Assembly: GCA_037039685.1 (NCBI GenBank)
Contig: JAWNGF010000003.1
Location: 1 to 64,000 of the forward strand
Reading direction: 5' to 3'
DNA: 64,000 nucleotides
Source of the DNA: Ceratobasidium sp. AG-K
Taxonomy: Eukaryota; Basidiomycota; Agaricomycetes; Cantharellales; Ceratobasidiaceae
The position numbers and the translations under genes are program-made. The notes under the pieces are model-generated. The model was not told the DNA's origin. It searched no databases and worked only from the letters and a program-made list of their open reading frames with translations. Shown here in pieces: positions 1 through 13,759 of this stretch. Positions within the stretch are counted from its first letter, which is position 1; each line of letters begins with the position of its first letter.

Positions 1-102
1 TTGCCAAAAATGTTTTGAGAATTCATTTATCCTGAGTTGTAATCGGCATTAGTCTTGACTTGTGATTTGCGAGTTGCTGATGTTTAATGGGTTCCGAGTT
101 TT

Positions 103-236
103 GGGGGCGGCTGCCACCCGCAAGCGGGTCCCGTCAGCCTTATTATACACGTTAACACCCTCTAGTGGGTGGGTTTAGTTGGTGCGCTGGGTGCATAACC
201 TAACAACCTAACTTAACAACATAACCTAACTGCGTG
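103..236. repeat. Non-sub-repeat core block of the satellite unit (first copy)
   Basis: This block, present once per unit, differs from the rest of the AT-rich unit. It holds two short hairpins (CCCGC-AA-GCGGG and CACCC-TCTAGT-GGGTG) followed by a degenerate telomere-like stretch built on CCTAAC (ATAACCTAACAACCTAAC and onwards). CCTAAC is one permutation of the TTAGGG complement, but it is not a perfect telomere tract. It could be a binding site or a remnant of an inserted element; nothing in the sequence decides this. Confidence 0.6.
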
Positions 237-3200
237 TTTTGCTGATTCAGAGCTGTGTCGGAAGTTGATTAACACAAACTTTGTAATCAGCGTTAGTCCC
301 AAATTGTAATGGCCATTAGTATTTGGGAGTAATGGCTGAGTATTTATCCCTTGTAATTGTCATTTATACTTGGTTGGAATCTCAATTAGTCCCGACTTGT
401 AATGCGGGATTAGTGTCAACTTGTAATCAGAAGTATTAGTCCTGACTTGGAATTGCTCATTAGTGTCAGGGGTGTTGCGTTGCAAAGTTGGCAAAAATGT
501 TTGGAAGTCGGGATTAGTCTTGTGTTGTATTCTGGAGTAGACCTCATTAGTCCTGACTTGTAATTGGGATAAGTCGGAACTTGCAAATATCCATTGGTCT
601 TGACTTGTAATCAGCCATTAGCACTGGATTGTAATCTGGATTAGTCCTGACTTGTAGTCTGGATTGGTGCTGTTGCTTTGCAAAATTGCCAAAAATGTTT
701 TGACTTTTGCATTAGTCTTGCATTAGTCTGAGTTGTAATCACCATTAGTGATTGGTTCCAATGGCCCTCACTTCTATTTTCTAATGATCTATTGCTCTGG
801 AATTGTAATCTGGATTAGTGCTGACTTGTAATGCCTGATTAGTCCAAAGTTGTAATAAGCAACTACTTCTGACTTGTAATCAGCATTATTGATGGACTTG
901 TAATCCAGAGTGGTGCTATTGCGTTGCAAAATTGACAAAAATGTCTTGACTTTTCATTAGTATTGGGTAGAAGTAATGCGGATTGGTATTGGACTTGTAA
1001 TCGGAATAAGTGAGAACTTGTAATGGCTGATTAGTCTGGACTTGTAATCAGCTATTTGTTTCTGGGCATAATCTGGATTAGTTCTGACTTGTAATGAGCA
1101 TTAATCTGGACTTGTAATCTGGATTAGTGCTGTTGCTTTGCAAAATTGCCAAAAATGTTTTGAGAATTCATTTATCCTGAGTTGTAATCGGCATTAGTCT
1201 TGACTTGTGATTTGCGAGTTGCTGATGTTTAATGGGTTCCGAGTTTTGGGGGCGGGGGGCCACCCGCAAGCGGGTCCCGTCAGCCTTATTATACACGTTA
1301 ACACCCTCTAGTGGGTGGGTTTAGTTGGTGCGCTGGGTGCATAACCTAACAACCTAACTTAACAACATAACCTAACTGCGTGTTTTGCTGATTCAGAGCT
1401 GTGTCGGAAGTTGATTAACACAAACTTTGTAATCAGCGTTAGTCCCAAATTGTAATGGCCATTAGTATTTGGGAGTAATGGCTGAGTATTTATCCCTTGT
1501 AATTGTCATTTATACTTGGTTGGAATCTCAATTAGTCCCGACTTGTAATGCGGGATTAGTGTCAACTTGTAATCAGAAGTATTAGTCCTGACTTGGAATT
1601 GCTCATTAGTGTCAGGGGTGTTGCGTTGCAAAGTTGGCAAAAATGTTTGGAAGTCGGGATTAGTCTTGTGTTGTATTCTGGAGTAGACCTCATTAGTCCT
1701 GACTTGTAATTGGGATAAGTCGGAACTTGCAAATATCCATTGGTCTTGACTTGTAATCAGCCATTAGCACTGGATTGTAATCTGGATTAGTCCTGACTTG
1801 TAGTCTGGATTGGTGCTGTTGCTTTGCAAAATTGCCAAAAATGTTTTGACTTTTGCATTAGTCTTGCATTAGTCTGAGTTGTAATCACCATTAGTGATTG
1901 GTTCCAATGGCCCTCACTTCTATTTTCTAATGATCTATTGCTCTGGAATTGTAATCTGGATTAGTGCTGACTTGTAATGCCTGATTAGTCCAAAGTTGTA
2001 ATAAGCAACTACTTCTGACTTGTAATCAGCATTATTGATGGACTTGTAATCCAGAGTGGTGCTATTGCGTTGCAAAATTGACAAAAATGTCTTGACTTTT
2101 CATTAGTATTGGGTAGAAGTAATGCGGATTGGTATTGGACTTGTAATCGGAATAAGTGAGAACTTGTAATGGCTGATTAGTCTGGACTTGTAATCAGCTA
2201 TTTGTTTCTGGGCATAATCTGGATTAGTTCTGACTTGTAATGAGATTAATCTGGACTTGTAATCTGGATTAGTGCTGTTGCTTTGCAAAATTGCCAAAAA
2301 TGTTTTGAGAATTCATTTATCCTGAGTTGTAATCGGCATTAGTCTTGACTTGTGATTTGCGAGTTGCTGATGTTTAATGGGTTCCGAGTTTTGGGGGCGG
2401 CTGCCACCCGCAAGCGGGTCCCGTCAGCCTTATTATACACGTTAACACCCTCTAGTGGGTGGGTTTAGTTGGTGCGCTGGGTGCATAACCTAACAACCTA
2501 ACTTAACAACATAACCTAACTGCGTGTTTTGCTGATTCAGAGCTGTGTCGGAAGTTGATTAACACAAACTTTGTAATCAGCGTTAGTCCCAAATTGTAAT
2601 GGCCATTAGTATTTGGGAGTAATGGCTGAGTATTTATCCCTTGTAATTGTCATTTATACTTGGTTGGAATCTCAATTAGTCCCGACTTGTAATGCGGGAT
2701 TAGTGTCAACTTGTAATCAGAAGTATTAGTCCTGACTTGGAATTGCTCATTAGTGTCAGGGGTGTTGCGTTGCAAAGTTGGCAAAAATGTTTGGAAGTCG
2801 GGATTAGTCTTGTGTTGTATTCTGGAGTAGACCTCATTAGTCCTGACTTGTAATTGGGATAAGTCGGAACTTGCAAATATCCATTGGTCTTGACTTGTAA
2901 TCAGCCATTAGCACTGGATTGTAATCTGGATTAGTCCTGACTTGTAGTCTGGATTGGTGCTGTTGCTTTGCAAAATTGCCAAAAATGTTTTGACTTTTGC
3001 ATTAGTCTTGCATTAGTCTGAGTTGTAATCACCATTAGTGATTGGTTCCAATGGCCCTCACTTCTATTTTCTAATGATCTATTGCTCTGGAATTGTAATC
3101 TGGATTAGTGCTGACTTGTAATGCCTGATTAGTCCAAAGTTGTAATAAGCAACTACTTCTGACTTGTAATCAGCATTATTGATGGACTTGTAATCCAGAG

Positions 3201-6200
3201 TGGTGCTATTGCGTTGCAAAATTGACAAAAATGTCTTGACTTCATTAGTATTGGGTAGAAGTAATGCGGATTGGTATTGGACTTGTAATCGGAATAAGTG
3301 AGAACTTGTAATGGCTGATTAGTCTGGACTTGTAATCAGCTATTTGTTTCTGGGCATAATCTGGATTAGTTCTGACTTGTAATGAGCATTAATCTGGACT
3401 TGTAATCTGGATTAGTGCTGTTGCTTTGCAAAATTGCCAAAAATGTTTTGAGAATTCATTTATCCTGAGTTGTAATCGGCATTAGTCTTGACTTGTGATT
3501 TGCGAGTTGCTGATGTTTAATGGGTTCCGAGTTTTGGGGGCGGCTGCCACCCGCAAGCGGGTCCCGTCAGCCTTATTATACACGTTAACACCCTCTAGTG
3601 GGTGGGTTTAGTTGGTGCGCTGGGTGCATAACCTAACAACCTAACTTAACAACATAACCTAACTGCGTGTTTTGCTGATTCAGAGCTGTGTCGGAAGTTG
3701 ATTAACACAAACTTTGTAATCAGCGTTAGTCCAAATTGTAATGGCCATTAGTATTTGGGAGTAATGGCTGAGTATTTATCCCTTGTAATTGTCATTTATA
3801 CTTGGTTGGAATCTCAATTAGTCCCGACTTGTAATGCGGGATTAGTGTCAACTTGTAATCAGAAGTATTAGTCCTGACTTGGAATTGCTCATTAGTGTCA
3901 GGGGTGTTGCGTTGCAAAGTTGGCAAAAATGTTTGGAAGTCGGGATTAGTCTTGTGTTGTATTCTGGAGTAGACCTCATTAGTCCTGACTTGTAATTGGG
4001 ATAAGTCGGAACTTGCAAATATCCATTGGTCTTGACTTGTAATCAGCCATTAGCACTGGATTGTAATCTGGATTAGTCCTGACTTGTAGTCTGGATTGGT
4101 GCTGTTGCTTTGCAAAATTGCCAAAAATGTTTTGACTTTTGCATTAGTCTTGCATTAGTCTGAGTTGTAATCACCATTAGTGATTGGTTCCAATGGCCCT
4201 CACTTCTATTTTCTAATGATCTATTGCTCTGGAATTGTAATCTGGATTAGTGCTGACTTGTAATGCCTGATTAGTCCAAAGTTGTAATAAGCAACTACTT
4301 CTGACTTGTAATCAGCATTATTGATGGACTTGTAATCCAGAGTGGTGCTATTGCGTTGCAAAATTGACAAAAATGTCTTGACTTTTCATTAGTATTGGGT
4401 AGAAGTAATGCGGATTGGTATTGGACTTGTAATCGGAATAAGTGAGAACTTGTAATGGCTGATTAGTCTGGACTTGTAATCAGCTATTTGTTTCTGGGCA
4501 TAATCTGGATTAGTTCTGACTTGTAATGAGCATTAATCTGGACTTGTAATCTGGATTAGTGCTGTTGCTTTGCAAAATTGCCAAAAATGTTTTGAGAATT
4601 CATTTATCCTGAGTTGTAATCGGCATTAGTCTTGACTTGTGATTTGCGAGTTGCTGATGTTTAATGGGTTCCGAGTTTTGGGGGCGGCTGCCACCCGCAA
4701 GCGGGTCCCGTCAGCCTTATTATACACGTTAACACCCTCTAGTGGGTGGGTTTAGTTGGTGCGCTGGGTGCATAACCTAACAACCTAACTTAACAACATA
4801 ACCTAACTGCGTGTTTTGCTGATTCAGAGCTGTGTCGGAAGTTGATTAACACAAACTTTGTAATCAGCGTTAGTCCCAAATTGTAATGGCCATTAGTATT
4901 TGGGAGTAATGGCTGAGTATTTATCCCTTGTAATTGTCATTTATACTTGGTTGGAATCTCAATTAGTCCCGACTTGTAATGCGGGATTAGTGTCAACTTG
5001 TAATCAGAAGTATTAGTCCTGACTTGGAATTGCTCATTAGTGTCAGGGGTGTTGCGTTGCAAAGTTGGCAAAAATGTTTGGAAGTCGGGATTAGTCTTGT
5101 GTTGTATTCTGGAGTAGACCTCATTAGTCCTGACTTGTAATTGGGATAAGTCGGAACTTGCAAATATCCATTGGTCTTGACTTGTAATCAGCCATTAGCA
5201 CTGGATTGTAATCTGGATTAGTCCTGACTTGTAGTCTGGATTGGTGCTGTTGCTTTGCAAAATTGCCAAAAATGTTTTGACTTTTGCATTAGTCTTGCAT
5301 TAGTCTGAGTTGTAATCACCATTAGTGATTGGTTCCAATGGCCCTCACTTCTATTTTCTAATGATCTATTGCTCTGGAATTGTAATCTGGATTAGTGCTG
5401 ACTTGTAATGCCTGATTAGTCCAAAGTTGTAATAAGCAACTACTTCTGACTTGTAATCAGCATTATTGATGGACTTGTAATCCAGAGTGGTGCTATTGCG
5501 TTGCAAAATTGACAAAAATGTCTTGACTTTTCATTAGTATTGGGTAGAAGTAATGCGGATTGGTATTGGACTTGTAATCGGAATAAGTGAGAACTTGTAA
5601 TGGCTGATTAGTCTGGACTTGTAATCAGCTATTTGTTTCTGGGCATAATCTGGATTAGTTCTGACTTGTAATGAGCATTAATCTGGACTTGTAATCTGGA
5701 TTAGTGCTGTTGCTTTGCAAAATTGCAAAAATGTTTTGAGAATTCATTTATCCTGAGTTGTAATCGGCATTAGTCTTGACTTGTGATTTGCGAGTTGCTG
5801 ATGTTTAATGGGTTCCGAGTTTTGGGGGCGGCTGCCACCCGCAAGCGGGTCCCGTCAGCCTTATTATACACGTTAACACCCTCTAGTGGGTGGGTTTAGT
5901 TGGTGCGCTGGGTGCATAACCTAACAACCTAACTTAACAACATAACCTAACTGCGTGTTTTGCTGATTCAGAGCTGTGTCGGAAGTTGATTAACACAAAC
6001 TTTGTAATCAGCGTTAGTCCCAAATTGTAATGGCCATTAGTATTTGGGAGTAATGGCTGAGTATTTATCCCTTGTAATTGTCATTTATACTTGGTTGGAA
6101 TCTCAATTAGTCCCGACTTGTAATGCGGGATTAGTGTCAACTTGTAATCAGAAGTATTAGTCCTGACTTGGAATTGCTCATTAGTGTCAGGGGTGTTGCG

Positions 6201-9200
6201 TTGCAAAGTTGGCAAAAATGTTTGGAAGTCGGGATTAGTCTTGTGTTGTATTCTGGAGTAGACCTCATTAGTCCTGACTTGTAATTGGGATAAGTCGGAA
6301 CTTGCAAATATCCATTGGTCTTGACTTGTAATCAGCCATTAGCACTGGATTGTAATCTGGATTAGTCCTGACTTGTAGTCTGGATTGGTGCTGTTGCTTT
6401 GCAAAATTGCCAAAAATGTTTTGACTTTTGCATTAGTCTTGCATTAGTCTGAGTTGTAATCACCATTAGTGATTGGTTCCAATGGCCCTCACTTCTATTT
6501 TCTAATGATCTATTGCTCTGGAATTGTAATCTGGATTAGTGCTGACTTGTAATGCCTGATTAGTCCAAAGTTGTAATAAGCAACTACTTCTGACTTGTAA
6601 TCAGCATTATTGATGGACTTGTAATCCAGAGTGGTGCTATTGCGTTGCAAAATTGACAAAAATGTCTTGACTTTTCATTAGTATTGGGTAGAAGTAATGC
6701 GGATTGGTATTGGACTTGTAATCGGAATAAGTGAGAACTTGTAATGGCTGATTAGTCTGGACTTGTAATCAGCTATTTGTTTCTGGGCATAATCTGGATT
6801 AGTTCTGACTTGTAATGAGCATTAATCTGGACTTGTAATCTGGATTAGTGCTGTTGCTTTGCAAAATTGCCAAAAATGTTTTGAGAATTCATTTATCCTG
6901 AGTTGTAATCGGCATTAGTCTTGACTTGTGATTTGCGAGTTGCTGATGTTTAATGGGTTCCGAGTTTTGGGGGCGGCTGCCACCCGCAAGCGGGTCCCGT
7001 CAGCCTTATTATACACGTTAACACCCTCTAGTGGGTGGGTTTAGTTGGTGCGCTGGGTGCATAACCTAACAACCTAACTTAACAACATAACCTAACTGCG
7101 TGTTTTGCTGATTCAGAGCTGTGTCGGAAGTTGATTAACACAAACTTTGTAATCAGCGTTAGTCCCAAATTGTAATGGCCATTAGTATTTGGGAGTAATG
7201 GCTGAGTATTTATCCCTTGTAATTGTCATTTATACTTGGTTGGAATCTCAATTAGTCCCGACTTGTAATGCGGGATTAGTGTCAACTTGTAATCAGAAGT
7301 ATTAGTCCTGACTTGGAATTGCTCATTAGTGTCAGGGGTGTTGCGTTGCAAAGTTGGCAAAAATGTTTGGAAGTCGGGATTAGTCTTGTGTTGTATTCTG
7401 GAGTAGACCTCATTAGTCCTGACTTGTAATTGGGATAAGTCGGAACTTGCAAATATCCATTGGTCTTGACTTGTAATCAGCCATTAGCACTGGATTGTAA
7501 TCTGGATTAGTCCTGACTTGTAGTCTGGATTGGTGCTGTTGCTTTGCAAAATTGCCAAAAATGTTTTGACTTTTGCATTAGTCTTGCATTAGTCTGAGTT
7601 GTAATCACCATTAGTGATTGGTTCCAATGGCCCTCACTTCTATTTTCTAATGATCTATTGCTCTGGAATTGTAATCTGGATTAGTGCTGACTTGTAATGC
7701 CTGATTAGTCCAAAGTTGTAATAAGCAACTACTTCTGACTTGTAATCAGCATTATTGATGGACTTGTAATCCAGAGTGGTGCTATTGCGTTGCAAAATTG
7801 ACAAAAATGTCTTGACTTTTCATTAGTATTGGGTAGAAGTAATGCGGATTGGTATTGGACTTGTAATCGGAATAAGTGAGAACTTGTAATGGCTGATTAG
7901 TCTGGACTTGTAATCAGCTATTTGTTTCTGGGCATAATCTGGATTAGTTCTGACTTGTAATGAGCATTAATCTGGACTTGTAATCTGGATTAGTGCTGTT
8001 GCTTTGCAAAATTGCCAAAAATGTTTTGAGAATTCATTTATCCTGAGTTGTAATCGGCATTAGTCTTGACTTGTGATTTGCGAGTTGCTGATGTTTAATG
8101 GGTTCCGAGTTTTGGGGGCGGCTGCCACCCGCAAGCGGGTCCCGTCAGCCTTATTATACACGTTAACACCCTCTAGTGGGTGGGTTTAGTTGGTGCGCTG
8201 GGTGCATAACCTAACAACCTAACTTAACAACATAACCTAACTGCGTGTTTTGCTGATTCAGAGCTGTGTCGGAAGTTGATTAACACAAACTTTGTAATCA
8301 GCGTTAGTCCCAAATTGTAATGGCCATTAGTATTTGGGAGTAATGGCTGAGTATTTATCCCTTGTAATTGTCATTTATACTTGGTTGGAATCTCAATTAG
8401 TCCCGACTTGTAATGCGGGATTAGTGTCAACTTGTAATCAGAAGTATTAGTCCTGACTTGGAATTGCTCATTAGTGTCAGGGGTGTTGCGTTGCAAAGTT
8501 GGCAAAAATGTTTGGAAGTCGGGATTAGTCTTGTGTTGTATTCTGGAGTAGACCTCATTAGTCCTGACTTGTAATTGGGATAAGTCGGAACTTGCAAATA
8601 TCCATTGGTCTTGACTTGTAATCAGCCATTAGCACTGGATTGTAATCTGGATTAGTCCTGACTTGTAGTCTGGATTGGTGCTGTTGCTTTGCAAAATTGC
8701 CAAAAATGTTTTGACTTTTGCATTAGTCTTGCATTAGTCTGAGTTGTAATCACCATTAGTGATTGGTTCCAATGGCCCTCACTTCTATTTTCTAATGATC
8801 TATTGCTCTGGAATTGTAATCTGGATTAGTGCTGACTTGTAATGCCTGATTAGTCCAAAGTTGTAATAAGCAACTACTTCTGACTTGTAATCAGCATTAT
8901 TGATGGACTTGTAATCCAGAGTGGTGCTATTGCGTTGCAAAATTGACAAAAATGTCTTGACTTTTCATTAGTATTGGGTAGAAGTAATGCGGATTGGTAT
9001 TGGACTTGTAATCGGAATAAGTGAGAACTTGTAATGGCTGATTAGTCTGGACTTGTAATCAGCTATTTGTTTCTGGGCATAATCTGGATTAGTTCTGACT
9101 TGTAATGAGCATTAATCTGGACTTGTAATCTGGATTAGTGCTGTTGCTTTGCAAAATTGCCAAAAATGTTTTGAGAATTCATTTATCCTGAGTTGTAATC

Positions 9201-10300
9201 GGCATTAGTCTTGACTTGTGATTTGCGAGTTGCTGATGTTTAATGGGTTCCGAGTTTTGGGGGCGGCTGCCACCCGCAAGCGGGTCCCGTCAGCCTTATT
9301 ATACACGTTAACACCCTCTAGTGGGTGGGTTTAGTTGGTGCGCTGGGTGCATAACCTAACAACCTAACTTAACAACATAACCTAACTGCGTGTTTTGCTG
9401 ATTCAGAGCTGTGTCGGAAGTTGATTAACACAAACTTTGTAATCAGCGTTAGTCCCAAATTGTAATGGCCATTAGTATTTGGGAGTAATGGCTGAGTATT
9501 TATCCCTTGTAATTGTCATTTATACTTGGTTGGAATCTCAATTAGTCCCGACTTGTAATGCGGGATTAGTGTCAACTTGTAATCAGAAGTATTAGTCCTG
9601 ACTTGGAATTGCTCATTAGTGTCAGGGGTGTTGCGTTGCAAAGTTGGCAAAAATGTTTGGAAGTCGGGATTAGTCTTGTGTTGTATTCTGGAGTAGACCT
9701 CATTAGTCCTGACTTGTAATTGGGATAAGTCGGAACTTGCAAATATCCATTGGTCTTGACTTGTAATCAGCCATTAGCACTGGATTGTAATCTGGATTAG
9801 TCCTGACTTGTAGTCTGGATTGGTGCTGTTGCTTTGCAAAATTGCCAAAAATGTTTTGACTTTTGCATTAGTCTTGCATTAGTCTGAGTTGTAATCACCA
9901 TTAGTGATTGGTTCCAATGGCCCTCACTTCTATTTTCTAATGATCTATTGCTCTGGAATTGTAATCTGGATTAGTGCTGACTTGTAATGCCTGATTAGTC
10001 CAAAGTTGTAATAAGCAACTACTTCTGACTTGTAATCAGCATTATTGATGGACTTGTAATCCAGAGTGGTGCTATTGCGTTGCAAAATTGACAAAAATGT
10101 CTTGACTTTTCATTAGTATTGGGTAGAAGTAATGCGGATTGGTATTGGACTTGTAATCGGAATAAGTGAGAACTTGTAATGGCTGATTAGTCTGGACTTG
10201 TAATCAGCTATTTTTTTCTGGCATAATCTGGATTAGTTCTGACTTGTAATGAGCATTAATCTGGACTTGTAATCTGGATTAGTGCTGTTGCTTTGCAAAA

Positions 10301-10746
10301 TTGCCAAAAATGTTTTGAGAATTCATTTATCCTGAGTTGTAATCGGCATTAGTCTTGACTTGTGATTTGCGAGTTGCTGATGTTTAATGGGTTCCGAGTT
10401 TTGGGGGCGGCTGCCACCCGCAAGCGGGTCCCGTCAGCCTTTTTACACGTTAACACCCCTAGTGGGTGGGCTTTGCGCTGGGTGCATAACCCCCTAACTT
10501 AACAACATAACCTAACTCGTGTTTTGCTGATTCAGAGCTGTGTCGGAATTGATTAACACAAACTTTGTAATCAGCGTTAGTCCCAAATTGTAATGGCCAT
10601 TAGTATTTGGGAGTAATGGCTGAGTATTTATCCCTGTAATAGTGTCATTTATACTTGGTTGGAATCTCAATTAGTCCCGACTTGTAATGCGGGATTAGTG
10701 TCAACTTGTAATCAGAAGTATTAGTCCTGACTTGGAATTGCTCATT
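10301..10746. repeat. Truncated, decayed terminal satellite copy
   Basis: The last copy stops at about 445 bp, inside the phrase CTTGGAATTGCTCATT. It carries many small deletions not seen in inner copies, for example loss of bases around AGCCTTTTTACACG and CATAACCCCCTAAC. The end of the preceding unit (10,210-10,220) is also altered. Edge copies of tandem arrays usually escape homogenisation, which fits. Confidence 0.9.
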
Positions 10747-10907
10747 CAGAATATGGAGCCCAGATTTTTGTTGCACCCACTTTGAACTCACCGGATCTCT
10801 ACTATGCTAAGCTGGGTGACAATCATCGGACTTGAAGATCCAGTCAAGCCTCTCCTTGACTGCAAATATCCTTGGAAATAGCCCACACCCACCACTCACC
10901 GGACACT
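10747..10907. other. Array/gene A junction with a short direct duplication
   Basis: Unique sequence begins here. A phrase starting ACTCACCGGA, then CTATGCTAAGCT, GAAGATCCAG and CTTGGAAATA, appears at about 10,787-10,880 and again at about 10,895-10,958. The second copy is read through in gene A. It looks like a local rearrangement of the 5' part of gene A where the satellite joined it. Confidence 0.5.
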
Positions 10908-13604
10908 ATGCTAAGCTTGGTGCATCTGAAGATCCAGCCCCAAACCTTGGAAATACCTGCCTATCGTCTTGCAAAGCATTGTGATGTGGATTCAGCAATT
11001 GGCTTTGTCTATGAGGACGACACCTTCCCTTTGCTCCCAGGGCACACAGTTTTCCACCAGGTTCTCAACAATTTTGATTACACCCTGAGAGCCACCCTCC
11101 ACCTTCCTCCATGCAGCATTCCCCCTTCAGGTGGTCAAGGAGATGACACTGTGAGTCATTGCAGTCAATTGAATTGTTTTGACTCAGCCAACCATCACTG
11201 TCTCTGAACCCAAACCTTTTGGCAGTGGATTGATCATGGCACATGCCTAATGCATCCATGGCCTTCATCAGTGGTGCCAATGTCCAGAAAATCCAAATCC
11301 GATACATGTTTCCATCAGCAGTCCACTACCGACAGCCCGGCAGAGGGAACACTATTAGCCATGACCGTATGGCCCATTTCTATGATCTTGGTGTCCGACC
11401 TTCTGTCCTTGAGGTTCTTCCTCTTACTTCACATGGTGACTGGCCCATTGATCATCAAGATGAGGTGTTCCGTGCCACTCGTTCTAATGGGCAAATTGTC
11501 TACACACCACGTTCCATTCCCTCAACCCACATGAGTGCATTCTTGAAAGCACTGCATAAGCATGTGCGGGCTTCTGATGAGCTCAGTTGGGCAGTGGATT
11601 TTTTTCTTCAGATTCAGATTCAAGGCTGCAAACAAGGGACCAAGCATCAACCTCCTCCTCCAGTTTCTGCTGACATCGATGCTGAAGCTAGCCTTGAGAC
11701 AGAGGATGCATTTGACCAGATGCGTGGTGGTGCCGTCATGGATGCACTTGCACTTCATCCATTGAATGCCCTGGAATTGGTTCCTGACAACTGGTGGATT
11801 GATATTGCAACAACAGTCCACCTTTCAGACCGTGGATATAGCCTACTCATTTCAGCCACGCAGCACGACTGGCTCATTGGTGAGCTGACTGGAGAATCAG
11901 TGGTGGAAGCAGCTGCACGTATCAGGCGCGGCAAAGCTAGCGGTTATTTTCTTGATGAGACAGCACACCTTGGATCTGTAGCTGGCTTTCGACTGCGCTC
12001 CGAAGGAAATCACCCAAACCCCAACGGAGTGACGTATATACAAGCTTACACAACTGAGAAAAGCTTGACGGCGCTCAAGGATGGGGGCTACTTCGCAAAG
12101 CATCTCGAACCAAAAGCAATATTCAGGGATTACAAACAGGCACTTAACAACCACCTCATGAAGTTGGAGAATGTCTTTCGAGAGGCTAGGGGTGTTGCAC
12201 ATTCGGTAGACGTGCGACTGGAGTCTCGAGTGTCATACTGGGATGCATACAAAGCTCACCGGTACATCTCCAACAACCTCCTAACGTCGTGTCTTGTAAT
12301 GGTGAAATCCAAGGACTTCTGGTAAGTGGCAATCGACCGGCGGTCGATTTGTGAAACACAGGAGGAGCTGACACATGCACAGGCAATGGAAGATTACACG
12401 AGTGGAAGCAATTATAGCAGCCCTTTCTGAGCTCCACCCAAAACTCCCGCAGGTTCCTGCACAGAAACTTGGTGCACCAGCAACTCTGGCTATCGCACTC
12501 TGCTGGCTCACCAATGCCATGGTTAACCGACCTGAGCAGGGCAGCGACTTTGACGTACTCGCGGATACGATCAGTGTGCACGAAGAGCGTCGCAGCGTAC
12601 TCACACCCATCCGACCGCTAAACGCATGCTTCCTCCACTCCCTCATCAACGAGCCATACCTTCGCATCTCCTCCCACAGGTGTCTCGATATTGCCTACAT
12701 TGCTCGGCTATGTGGGATCAAAGGAGGGGCACCAGAGGGAGAACTCCGTACGTTGGTCTTACGCCAGGTGCGGACCCTCGATGCGCTCTGGGGGAAGCCG
12801 CTTCCACAGTGGGGGGACAATCCAGGAAGTGCGAGTGGTAGTCAGGCCGTTGCCAAACGCCCAGCAGGTGTCGGAAAAGTCAGTCGTGCTAAACGGTTGA
12901 GGCTCCATGTGTCGGCGGACAACGAGGCGGTGATTGGCTCAGACGAAGAAGGAGTACCAGAAGGACAGCCAGTAGCTGGTTACGCATCCGAAGAGGAAGA
13001 CCCCGAAGTTGCTGCAGTTGGCATCGGATACCGGGAGTCACTCGAAAGCATTTTCCGTCGGATGGCGGGCGAGATGATGCTCAAGGTCCCAAGCAACAAG
13101 CAGCACGGGAGTTGGAGGCTTGCAGGGGATGGCCAGTGCTCGCAGCTGACATTCAAGACACTGTGTGATTCAAAGGAGCTCCCCCAGCTATTTACAACGT
13201 GGCGACAGGTATCATCAGTGACCCAATGGAACAACACGGTCGAGAAGTTGTTCCCGACACCAACTCAATTTCTTCACGTATCTACGGACCGCGACGGCCA
13301 GCCAAAGGGCACCTACTTACAAGGGCTTGCACAATGCTCGTGGTTTCAGAGCTGGACCACACTTATTGGTACAGTGGATGCACCGAAACAGGATGTTGAT
13401 GCACTGGTTAACTTCACACGCAAGAAAATACACAGCCAGGTTCAATGGTTACCGCTCGGAAAATGTGACCGCTTGTGGGCGGCAGATGGGTCAGCACGGG
13501 GGGTAACTGTGCACGGAGACAGCACGGGGGGCAGATTAGGGGTGATTATTGTCCTCAACCCTGTACACTGTACAAATGTAGATATACCCGGAGGCAAGTT
13601 GTAG
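10908..13604 (+). pseudogene. Gene A: 5'-damaged paralogue of gene B, function unknown
   Basis: Three blocks match gene B in order: about 10,908-11,140 (DVDSAIGFVY, FDYTL, LHLPP), 11,243-12,321, and 12,383-13,604. The last intron (12,322-12,382, GTAAGT..CAG) sits exactly where B has one, joining DFW to the next exon. Shared landmarks include FYDL, DF(F/W)LQ(I/L)Q(I/V)QG, TALKDG, SEEEDPE, RQVSS, QWLPLG and VVLNP. Two faults suggest a pseudogene. The ~70 N-terminal residues of B are missing where the satellite begins, and at the first exon junction the frame that continues into FISGANVQKI meets a TGA immediately upstream with no AG left to serve as acceptor. A shorter protein starting at 11,243 is possible. 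I recognise no known domain. Confidence 0.7.
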
Positions 13605-13759
13605 AGTTTCTTATCAATGTTTATTTTGGTACTGTCTTAATTAGTTCTGAAAGCGTGTATCATACTCCACGGCTCAAGTCATTTGGGTTGGCACACTTTC
13701 ATCAACACGGTTAAGTTATCTCACAGCCAAGGGATTATTCACCAATCACCACTTATTGC

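Larger units (their letters stand above)
1..10746. repeat. 1,145 bp satellite array (9 full copies plus one partial)
   Basis: The same ~1,145 bp unit repeats head to tail. The phrase TTGCCAAAAATGTTTTGAGA begins units at 1, 1146, 2291, 3434, 4578, 5723 (one base shorter), 6867, 8012, 9157 and 10301, so units are 1,143-1,145 bp. Full copies differ by only a few bases, for example GGCGGGGGGCC instead of GGCGGCTGCC near 1,250 and a 2 bp loss near 3,240. Each unit has inner structure: a ~20 bp sub-repeat (GACTTGTAATC..ATTAGTCC) occurs dozens of times, a ~30 bp box containing GCAAAATTGCCAAAAATG occurs four times, and one GC-rich block occurs once. No credible gene lies in it. The array probably continues to the left of the window. 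Homogeneity suggests recent amplification or ongoing exchange. Confidence 0.97.

Noticed and set aside
1226..1240. CTGATG in the satellite as another hammerhead core
   Set aside because: The phrase reads GCTGATGTTTAATG; the seventh base is wrong and no GAAA with flanking stems follows.
2103..2297. Open frame in the satellite on the minus strand
   Set aside because: It is made of the sub-repeat (NPDYKSRLIS) and exists only where one unit has a small deletion; other units break it.
1..10746. CRISPR-like array
   Set aside because: The whole 1,145 bp unit repeats with no unique spacers, and the genome is eukaryotic.
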